DNA of 7,148 bases from an uncultured Lachnospiraceae bacterium (GTDB lineage: Bacteria; Bacillota; Clostridia; Lachnospirales; Lachnospiraceae). How positions within the stretch are numbered: the stretch's first letter is position 1; the number at the start of each line of letters is the position of its first letter. Positions 1 through 5,721 of this stretch are shown one piece after another. The stretch lies in assembly GCA_910586205.1 (NCBI GenBank), contig CAJUGD010000061.1, positions 1 to 7,148 on the forward strand, in the 5' to 3' direction. A program made the translations under genes and the position numbers. The notes under the pieces were generated by a model. The model had not been told where the DNA came from, did no database searches, and saw only the letters and a program-made list of their open reading frames with translations.

Positions 1-1006
1 CTTTTTCTGATTTCAGCTTCCCTGTGGGCTCATAAACCCTCTTACAATAAAGTACTGGCACTCCGGACTTACCTACCGAATAAATCTTTTTATCAGAATA
101 GCACTTATACAAGACACTCTGCCCTCCTCCATCATACACGAGGGATATCCCCATGGATGATTCCTTCCCCCCATAATTTTCCAAAAGGCTGAAATAACGG
201 ATCTTCCTTTCCTGATCCTCACAGAGCATGTAAGGGTACTTTTTATACAGGTTCTCCCTCCCCCAATCTCCCAGCTCATGCCTCCAGTCAGGGAGCCCTG
301 TGTGTCCCACAACCAGATCCCAGAATTCTTTTCGGAACCGGTTATATCCTTTTGGCAGACCATAAGACTCATAAGCTCTCCAGAGAGACGGGCTTTCATC
401 ATGATTGGTATATAATCTAAAAGAGCCGTAATAATCGCTTCGGAATTTCTTTTCATTCTGGTCTATCCCATAATAACAGGGTACATATCGCAGATCATAC
501 CCGGATGCTCTATCTGTTACATTAAAAAAATCGCCTTCCTCTAAAAATTCCACTTCCGGCCATTCTTCAAATAAAGTTGACTGCTGATTAAAATATTGGT
601 TTAAATAATATTCCTGTTCTTTCCAGGTGTTAACCTGGTTATTATCAAAGACTGTCATGAATTCATCCCAGACACTTTGATCGCATTCAAACTTCTTTTC
701 TGTTATTTCTTCTTCCTGTTCTCCTGAGGCATCTCCCTTGATACATCTGAACTGGATCCAATCCTTTGTTGCTGTAACATCCACCAGATATCTCCCACCT
801 GAGTAATCTCCAAAAACTTCAAAAAAACTGATTTTTGTAACTTCAGAATAGGGGATCAACGGAGCAGGTTCTGTGGGTACATGGGGGCCGCTGACTTCAG
901 GGGAAAGCATTTTATCCAGTCCTACCAGACTTGCACAGTCTTCCGCGTTACATGCAATTGCCAATATAACAAACAGGACAGCCAGCCACTTTACTTTTTT
1001 ATTCAT
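1..1006 (-). CDS. Hypothetical secreted or lipid-anchored protein, C-terminus beyond window edge
   Basis: The frame is open from the ATG at 1006 to the edge of the window, giving 335 codons without a stop; the true C-terminus is outside. The start is secure: GGAGG at 1014-1018 sits 7 nt upstream, and the ATG overlaps the previous gene's stop as TGATG, which suggests translational coupling. The N-terminus is a short basic stretch (MNKKVKW), a hydrophobic run to about residue 18, then Cys19 in the context LAIAC. That could be a non-ideal lipobox; otherwise it is a plain signal peptide or anchor. The rest is rich in Trp, Tyr and acidic residues (for example YGLPKGYNRFRKEFWDLVV near residues 216-234), with Cys at roughly 90, 106, 178, 271 and 301. 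I do not recognise the family. It is the last gene visible in the putative operon. The coding frame is certain; function is unknown. Confidence 0.82.
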   Translation of the reverse strand, partial: MNKKVKWLAVLFVILAIACNAEDCASLVGLDKMLSPEVSGPHVPTEPAPLIPYSEVTKISFFEVFGDYSGGRYLVDVTATKDWIQFRCIKGDASGEQEEEITEKKFECDQSVWDEFMTVFDNNQVNTWKEQEYYLNQYFNQQSTLFEEWPEVEFLEEGDFFNVTDRASGYDLRYVPCYYGIDQNEKKFRSDYYGSFRLYTNHDESPSLWRAYESYGLPKGYNRFRKEFWDLVVGHTGLPDWRHELGDWGRENLYKKYPYMLCEDQERKIRYFSLLENYGGKESSMGISLVYDGGGQSVLYKCYSDKKIYSVGKSGVPVLYCKRVYEPTGKLKSEK

Positions 1007-1653
1007 CAAACTACCTCCATCATTTTTTCTAAAGCCTTTATGGTTTGGGGCAAAACCTTTTTTGCAGGATCTATCCCTGCCGATATATTCATTACAACAT
1101 ATTCAAAATATCCTGCAAAGGCTTCATGTGAGATTTGTTTTTTCCTATCCCCTTCTCTCTTTATTAGCCTTTGTACCTCTGGATCATCTTTTTCGTAAAA
1201 CCAATAGTAGTGTCCATGTCCTCCCCCGACCTGATCCCCTGTGATCCCTCCATAGATGTCTCTTGCTAAATTAGCTGGACTTTCTTCCAACACAATCTTA
1301 CTTCTTCCAATCACTTTTCCCGGTTCCTGTCCGTTTTCCATAAACTGTATTTTCAAATACCGCACAGAATCCTTTGGTCCAAAGGCAACGGAAGCAATTT
1401 CCATCAGAAATTCAAGCTGTTCTTCCAATTCCCCGGTTCAGCCATTCTTCCTCCCTTCCTGCCTGAAAACGCAAAAGCAGTTTTTTCTGGCTTCGGGTAT
1501 TCTGGATTCCGTTTAAAATAAGCTTCCGCACATTCCACACCGGAACCATATCATAAAAAACAAAATCCTTATATTTCCCAAAATCAATCTGGACCTGACG
1601 GATTTTTTCATCATAACTTTTTCCGGTATGTCCCCATAAACCTCCGTTTCCAC
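1006..1653 (-). pseudogene. Frameshifted hypothetical gene (possibly the 3' half of the gene at 1663-2310)
   Basis: Only residues after the TTG at 1428 read cleanly to the stop at 1006 (140 codons). Protein-like sequence clearly continues upstream in another frame, including KSYDEKIRQVQIDFGKYKDF and FYDMVPVWNVRKL, up to a run of five A (1618-1622, minus strand). Upstream of that run the frame switches back and reads VETEVYGDIPEK. At the second switch, a run of four G (1431-1434), three G would join EEEWLNR directly to ELEEQLEFLMEIA. Repairing both runs gives about 216 residues from a GTG at 1653, which has GGAG 6 nt upstream (1660-1663). An ATG at 1635-1637 with GGAGG 3 nt upstream is an alternative. 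The C-terminal part holds a Gly/His-rich patch, VGGGHGHYYWFYEK. I have a weak, unchecked memory of a DMVPxWN-type motif in large uncharacterised Lachnospiraceae proteins. The breaks could be real decay or assembly error at homopolymers. Confidence 0.7.
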
Positions 1654-1662
1654 TATCCGCTC

Positions 1663-2310
1663 CTATATTTCACCGGATTCTTGTAAATACCACTCCTGGA
1701 TAATATTGGTTCTATCAAACAATTCCCCTTCCTTTACCCGAATCACAGCAGGCTTCTTGATATTGAAATAATCATCCCAACTATCCTGCAATAATTGCCC
1801 AAGGAGCTCTGCCGCCATCAAATGAAATTTCTCATAAAAACCATAAAGCATATCATCTGTCTCATATTCCTTCACCCTGCTCTGGCAGGAAAATATGTCC
1901 CTGATTTTTCCTTTTAACTTTCGGAATCTGGAAAATACAAAGGAAAAATCCCAACTTCCGCTGCACTCTCTATAAAAATAGCAATCCCTTTCGTCATAAA
2001 AATCAATACGGTATGCCGGATAATCATCTATCATACTGCTTCGTAAAAAAGAAAAGTAAATCCACTTTAAATCCCCCGTTTCTCCCCTTTCTTCCATAAA
2101 CTTATACTTTTGAAAAACCTCCTCCAAAGCTTCTGACAAATCCTTCCTGATTTCCGCCTTTTCATATTCAAATCCGTTTTTTATCTCCTGGGACAATATA
2201 GCAAATTCTCTGTCTGCCATCTGCCCCACTTCATCTAACAATTCCTCCCTCTGCCTGTTCTTTAATATCTCAAGTCTCCTCTCCAAACCGCTCTGAAAAC
2301 CATTGTTCAT
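1663..2310 (-). CDS. Hypothetical protein with N-terminal coiled coil; may be the truncated 5' half of a longer gene
   Basis: The protein has 215 residues. I place the start at the ATG at 2310 (MNNGFQSGLERRLEIL) because AGGAGG lies at 2322-2327; a GTG at 2337 in the same frame has no better site. The start lies inside the preceding TPR gene, a 41-bp overlap. Residues 7-75 are strongly helical and charged with heptad-like spacing (ERRLEILKNRQREELLDEV, then EKAEIRKDLSEALEEVF), which fits a coiled coil. The rest is a mixed, aromatic-rich domain with no membrane segment or signal peptide, so it is probably cytoplasmic. It ends in QEWYLQESGEI followed by TAG. The same frame stays protein-like past the TAG (ERIVETEVYGDIPEK). 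After two single-base shifts that cancel out, the 140-codon downstream frame is also in phase with this one. One ancestral protein of about 434 residues is therefore a serious alternative. Family not recognised. Confidence 0.75.
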   Translation of the reverse strand: MNNGFQSGLERRLEILKNRQREELLDEVGQMADREFAILSQEIKNGFEYEKAEIRKDLSEALEEVFQKYKFMEERGETGDLKWIYFSFLRSSMIDDYPAYRIDFYDERDCYFYRECSGSWDFSFVFSRFRKLKGKIRDIFSCQSRVKEYETDDMLYGFYEKFHLMAAELLGQLLQDSWDDYFNIKKPAVIRVKEGELFDRTNIIQEWYLQESGEI

Positions 2311-3271
2311 ACTCTTTTTCCCCTCCTGATTCCCCACTGATTTCTTCCTTTACTTCTCCATCCTCTGCTCCATTACCGGATGCATGGAATAGTTCTCTTA
2401 TCTCAGGCTCTAATACATCCTTGTAATATACATTGGCTATCTCACTCTCCAGCATTTTCTCACTTACAATTTCATAAGCTTTTTTTATGCAGGATTCTGC
2501 CCTATCCGGATTTTCCAGCTTCCTGTATGCAATTCCCGCATCGCAATAAATGTACGCCTCTCTCATCTCATCCCAGGTTGTCTTTTTCCTGGAATGATCC
2601 ACATATTCCAATGCCTGTTCCATATATGCAGCCGCGTCTTCATATTGTTCTGTTTTCAGATAATACTTCCCCTGTAAATAATACACATAATAGTAATTCT
2701 CCTTTTCCTCACCCATTTCCCTGTAGACATTGATTGCATTATCAATAAATCTTTTTCCTTCCTCGTAATCTCCCAGCTCCAAATAGGAATCTGCCAGCAG
2801 TCCATTAATCCATGCCCCTCTTACAACGCTTTCTATTTTTCCGTTCTCAATATCACGCTGTACGCTTTCCGCATAGGATACGGCTTCTTCATAGTACCCC
2901 ATCCTATGATAGCTCTCCACAAGCTCATCTGAAGGATATGACATCCGGGATTCTTTAAAACTGTAAAGCTCACTTGTCTTCCCACCGCTAATCTGATTTA
3001 CCGTAACCTGAAGCCCATTTTTCGGATTTGATCCCTGAGGTTGATTAAAAGAGAATGATATACGGGGCATATTCTCTGATTGATTCATGTTAAAAAGAGG
3101 AAGCCCCAGAAGAAAGAGCGCCATTACCACCCCTATTCCGGTTTTTAAATTATCCACTATCCGTTTTTCATCTTCTTCTTTCTTTTCATCCTCTTTTTTC
3201 TTTTTATCCTCTATATCCCTTTCCTCCTCTATGCCCCGCTTTTCCACCATATCGTTTTTGTTATCTTCCAT
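2270..3271 (-). CDS. Membrane-anchored TPR protein with charged N-terminal tail
   Basis: The protein has 333 residues. The ATG at 3271 has GGGGAGG at 3278-3284 with a 6-nt spacer. Residues 1-42 form an extremely charged Lys/Glu/Asp tail with no hydrophobic core. One hydrophobic segment follows at about 45-61 (TGIGVVMALFLLGLPLF), predicting a cytoplasmic tail, one TM helix and an extracellular remainder. Helical TPR-like repeats lie at about 117-135, 155-185, 196-224 and 240-270; the clearest contains GKYYLKTEQYEDAAAYMEQA. TPRs normally serve as protein-protein docking surfaces, so a scaffold role is likely but the partner is unknown. After an acidic, Gly-rich linker (about 298-318) the protein ends EYEQWFSERFGEET, closely matching DYETWFKENFES at the end of the TPR lipoprotein at 4250-5329; the two are paralogues. 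Its 3' end overlaps the next gene. Confidence 0.88.
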   Translation of the reverse strand: MEDNKNDMVEKRGIEEERDIEDKKKKEDEKKEEDEKRIVDNLKTGIGVVMALFLLGLPLFNMNQSENMPRISFSFNQPQGSNPKNGLQVTVNQISGGKTSELYSFKESRMSYPSDELVESYHRMGYYEEAVSYAESVQRDIENGKIESVVRGAWINGLLADSYLELGDYEEGKRFIDNAINVYREMGEEKENYYYVYYLQGKYYLKTEQYEDAAAYMEQALEYVDHSRKKTTWDEMREAYIYCDAGIAYRKLENPDRAESCIKKAYEIVSEKMLESEIANVYYKDVLEPEIRELFHASGNGAEDGEVKEEISGESGGEKEYEQWFSERFGEET

Positions 3272-3272
3272 G

Positions 3273-3389
3273 TTATCCCTCCCCTACGTCTTTGATCCTG
3301 TGTGCTCCTTCTACTGTAAAATCACTTGCTCTATAGCTGATAATCAACTGACGGATGCTATTTAATATTTGATTTCTATATATTTTCAT
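3273..3389 (-). CDS. Possible small protein, 38 residues
   Basis: This short frame fills the gap between the two-TM gene (stop at 3400) and the TPR gene (start at 3271). It starts at the ATG at 3389, with GGAG and a 5-nt spacer just upstream, and stops with a TAA one base before the next ATG. The product reads MKIYRNQILNSIRQLIISYR and then ASDFTVEGAHRIKDVGEG. The first half would make an amphipathic basic helix and the second half is acidic. There is no signal peptide or TM segment. Its good ribosome site and exact fit between two genes argue for translation, and coupling with the next gene is possible because the downstream ribosome site lies inside this frame. It could equally be a chance frame or the tail of a lost gene. 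Family not recognised. Confidence 0.42.
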   Translation of the reverse strand: MKIYRNQILNSIRQLIISYRASDFTVEGAHRIKDVGEG

Positions 3390-3399
3390 TTCTCTCCAT

Positions 3400-4167
3400 C
3401 TATTTTTCATAAAACTTCTCGTGCTCCTCCTCTGTCAGCACTCTGCCTTCCATGGTATCAACCTCAGGGCTGCTCTCTCTGATAAACTCTATAAGAAATT
3501 CTCCTGCCGCTTTCTCTGTCATTGCCGATATTTTTCTTTCCTTATCTACCAAAAGTTCAATCCAAAGGTGGTATAAACCGATACCTCCTCCCCTGCTATA
3601 TTCTGTATTCGTACTCTCATAAAAACATATCATTTTGATATCTCTCTTTCTAAGCACACACCAAAAACGTTGAAACCAGATAAAATCCCGGGTCATTATA
3701 CCGGTATCTCTGCCGCCAAGAGAATACGCCTCCCCTTTCAGCCATATCCGTTTTGTCCCTGGCTCCATAACCTGTCTGGCAAATTCTTGTAAATCAGACT
3801 GGCTCATTCCACTGCTTTTCATATATTTTTCAATAACTTCCGATTCGCCTTTTATTTTATTTGTTCTCCACATTTTCATTAAAGGAATAAACAGAATGGC
3901 TGAAATAATAATAAAACCAAGAATTCTGGCTATATTAAAAAAATCCTGAAAGCTTCTTATCGCTATTCCATTCTTCAAAAAACCTGAAATCATTATTGTT
4001 AAAATATAGAAGAAAAGAGCCATACTAAATACACAATATAACCATCCATTTCTCCATCTTTTTACCTGAGACGCAAAAAATCCCTTAGGGAAATTTCTTA
4101 GTTTATAGGCATCATCCATCTCGACAAAATAATCTTCAATCTTTTCTTTATAATCAAATATTCCCAT
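3400..4167 (-). CDS. Two-TM membrane protein with cytoplasmic C-terminal domain
   Basis: The protein has 255 residues. It begins MGIFDYKEKIEDYFVEMDDA, followed by a basic stretch (residues 28-40). Hydrophobic segments lie at about 42-62 and 80-98, and a basic KMWRTNKIK stretch after the second. This predicts both termini in the cytoplasm with a short outside loop. Residues 110-235 form a soluble domain with alternating strands: a helix containing SQSDLQEF (122-129), then W142-x-x-G145, then R160-D161-F-I-W164. The same ordered landmarks occur in the two-TM protein at 5722-6777, so I infer a shared domain, possibly a PH-like beta fold, which is speculative. An in-frame TAA at 4174-4176 makes the ATG at 4167 the earliest start. 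Its ribosome site is poor: the nearest GGAGGG is about 21 nt away, and the start lies inside a direct repeat. Downstream of the TPR lipoprotein gene by 82 bp. Confidence 0.85.
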   Translation of the reverse strand: MGIFDYKEKIEDYFVEMDDAYKLRNFPKGFFASQVKRWRNGWLYCVFSMALFFYILTIMISGFLKNGIAIRSFQDFFNIARILGFIIISAILFIPLMKMWRTNKIKGESEVIEKYMKSSGMSQSDLQEFARQVMEPGTKRIWLKGEAYSLGGRDTGIMTRDFIWFQRFWCVLRKRDIKMICFYESTNTEYSRGGGIGLYHLWIELLVDKERKISAMTEKAAGEFLIEFIRESSPEVDTMEGRVLTEEEHEKFYEK

Positions 4168-4217
4168 ATTGGTTTATGTATGATAAGTCCCTCCACAGTA
4201 AGTCCATATTGGTTTAT
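4164..4217. repeat. 14-bp direct repeat around the start codon of the 255-residue protein gene
   Basis: CCATATTGGTTTAT occurs at 4164-4177 and again at 4204-4217, 40 bases apart. A second smaller repeat, TAAGTCC, occurs at 4184-4190 and 4199-4205 between them. The left copy contains the start codon (complement of CAT at 4165-4167) of the membrane protein gene. On the minus strand the right copy follows AAGGAATAAAATG, which is itself a well-spaced ribosome site and ATG (4220) opening a 40-codon frame that overlaps the gene start. This could be a small duplication, or a leader peptide arrangement. Confidence 0.6.
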
Positions 4218-4249
4218 CATTTTATTCCTTTCAAAGTTATAATTTCTTT

Positions 4250-5329
4250 TTAACTCTCAAAATTCTCCTTAAACCAAGTTTCGTAATCGGTTCCATCATG
4301 AATAAATTCTTTGTAAATTGATTTTATATTATCCAATATATAGTCCTCATACAAATCTTTTATTTCTTCATTTTCTTCCATACTTTTAGCAGCTATATCA
4401 AATGCCTTTTTTATCATTTTTAAAGCCGCATTATAATTTCCTGATTCCATATTAAGATACCCCATACTGTTATACATATTCGATATTTGTCTTTCGTAAT
4501 TATAAGATATATCCTGGCTGATATATATATCCATTGCTTTTCGGCTGTAAAAATATGCTGTTTCAAAATCTTTTTCCATAACTGAAACCCGGGCAAGATA
4601 TGTATATCCTTCTGCTACCTTAACATCATCAATTCTCCAATAATATTCCGCATATTTCTGTCCTTTTTCAAAACAAGTTTTTGCACCTTTTAATTCTCCC
4701 TCTAATGCCCATACAATTCCTTTTCCGTAATAAACATTAATTAATGCTCCTATATCATTCCTTTTTTCTCCTATCTCTATAGCATAATCATAATATTCTA
4801 ATGCTTTTTGTTTCCTATTCAAATCATCATATGTATCAGCCATCAAACGATAAACTCCTATTAATTCATCATCCTCAACATATTCCAATGCTTTTTCATA
4901 ATACAGTAAGGCCGTCTCATATTGTTTGGATTGTTTATAGTATTTCCCTTCTAACTGATAAAGCGTTCCAAGCATTTCTACATCATCTTTCTTTTCTAAT
5001 TCTTCCCTGGCCTCATGAACATAAGGGTATGCCCTATCTAATTGGCCAATTTCAAGATAACTCTCCCCTATCTTTCCTTTTATCCAGTATTCCATTGTAG
5101 TGCCAGGCTGCATCGTCTCTTTTATTCTATCTAATGTCAGTTCATAATACAGAATTGCTTCCTCATAATTTTGGGCATTATAGTAATCAACTGCTGTCTG
5201 ATATTCCTCAAAATCCAGAATTTTCGAATTCATTGTTTCTTCATATCTGTATTTGCTATTTAAACATCCGGAAAGCACTGCTATAGAAACAATAATGACA
5301 GCCACTCGCATTTTTATATTATATTTCAC
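4250..5329 (-). CDS. TPR-repeat lipoprotein
   Basis: The protein has 359 residues from a GTG at 5329, chosen because GGGGAGG (5338-5344) is 8 nt upstream and because this start leaves a textbook lipoprotein signal: MKYNIKMR, a hydrophobic core, then LSGC with the lipidated Cys at residue 22. A GTG at 5395 in the same frame would put 22 extra polar residues in front of the signal and lacks support. The mature part is almost entirely helical TPR-like repeats, at about 46-66, 83-112, 123-150, 158-186, 199-225, 240-266 and 286-312, with clear A-L-x-Y-Y-E-K-A-L signatures. It should be anchored to the outer face of the membrane and act as a docking scaffold; the partner is unknown. It ends DYETWFKENFES, like the TPR protein at 2270-3271, its probable paralogue. 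It is the first gene of the compact group running to base 1. Confidence 0.9.
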   Translation of the reverse strand: MKYNIKMRVAVIIVSIAVLSGCLNSKYRYEETMNSKILDFEEYQTAVDYYNAQNYEEAILYYELTLDRIKETMQPGTTMEYWIKGKIGESYLEIGQLDRAYPYVHEAREELEKKDDVEMLGTLYQLEGKYYKQSKQYETALLYYEKALEYVEDDELIGVYRLMADTYDDLNRKQKALEYYDYAIEIGEKRNDIGALINVYYGKGIVWALEGELKGAKTCFEKGQKYAEYYWRIDDVKVAEGYTYLARVSVMEKDFETAYFYSRKAMDIYISQDISYNYERQISNMYNSMGYLNMESGNYNAALKMIKKAFDIAAKSMEENEEIKDLYEDYILDNIKSIYKEFIHDGTDYETWFKENFES

Positions 5330-5721
5330 TCCTGGTTCCTCCCCACACACAATATTACTTCCCCTTCTCTCATTCAGATAGTCCTTTCTCTCCACTTAAT
5401 ACCCTTCCGTTACTCCATCATATTACCTTGCAGGCATAAACCTGCTTAGCAGGAAAGCCATCCCTTATGCAAGTGAAACCCATAAAGGTTCCGGCTTTGC
5501 AGAAGTTACCCAGAGAAAAATAAAGTCAAGCTGATTCTTGACAACCATTCTGCCCATACGGCAAGGGGCCTTCCAGTTTGTTCAAAATTCTTCTAACTGT
5601 GCAGTTGTAATCCACCAACTTGCCTGAATGCAATTTATTTGCCATGCAGGCGGGCTGTTGGATTAGAAACCGCACAAGTGGAAATTTTTTGATGTGTGAC
5701 AGATAAGCTGTTGATATCAAA
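5330..5721. other. Gene-poor stretch with a structured, foreign-looking element
   Basis: This 392-bp stretch separates the two-TM gene from the TPR lipoprotein gene. It contains the leader and ribosome site of the lipoprotein gene at its left end. The remainder (about 5400-5720) is visibly less AT-rich than the lipoprotein gene next to it and has nested inverted repeats at 5427-5473. On the minus strand it reads open from 5720 for 64 codons (ATG start, no ribosome site), then past a TGA at 5526-5528 for another 36 codons (for example NFCKAGTFMGFTCIRDGF). The text is Cys-rich but does not look like a folded protein I know. It gives me a weak, unchecked impression of intergenic sequences repeated in gut Clostridia and their mobile elements. 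No convincing promoter was found; TAATAT at 5420-5425 lacks a matching -35. Confidence 0.45.
5427..5473. repeat. Nested inverted repeat (hairpin candidate)
   Basis: The inner stem is CCTGC-TTA-GCAGG (5441-5453), perfect over five pairs with a 3-base loop. Flanking it, CTTGCAGGCATAA (5427-5439) can pair with TTATGCAAG (5465-5473), apart from a small bulge and an asymmetric internal loop. It lies about 100 bases before the start of the TPR lipoprotein gene on the strand that is transcribed. No T-run follows on either strand, so it is not a standard intrinsic terminator. It could be an RNA leader structure or part of a repeated element. Confidence 0.5.

Noticed and set aside
73..456. A 127-codon minus-strand frame starting at 456
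   Set aside because: It overlaps the long partial gene at 1-1006 in a different phase. The latter has a coupled start, a good ribosome site and continuous protein-like sequence, so this is a shadow.
873..1516. Plus-strand frames over 873-1244, 881-1198 and 1256-1516
   Set aside because: They lie opposite minus-strand genes, lack ribosome sites and read as low-complexity Ser/Phe/Pro/His text typical of antisense frames.
2380..3365. Plus-strand frames at 2380-2733 and 3087-3365
   Set aside because: They are antisense to the TPR protein; the second is a Ser/Phe run mirroring the Lys/Glu-rich tail on the other strand.
4801..5100. Plus-strand 99-codon frame
   Set aside because: Antisense to the TPR lipoprotein gene, with periodic His/Leu text that mirrors the TPR repeats.
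5441..5453. CCTGC-TTA-GCAGG as an intrinsic terminator for the gene at 5722-6777
   Set aside because: No T-run follows the hairpin on the minus strand and it lies more than 260 bp after the stop codon.
5526..5720. 64-codon minus-strand frame with an ATG at 5720
   Set aside because: No ribosome site before the ATG, open phase continues past its TGA, and the text is not protein-like. Described as part of the non-coding element instead of a gene.
5711..5720. Perfect palindrome TTGATATCAA
   Set aside because: Ten AT-rich bases of symmetry are expected by chance in this composition, and no partner site was seen.
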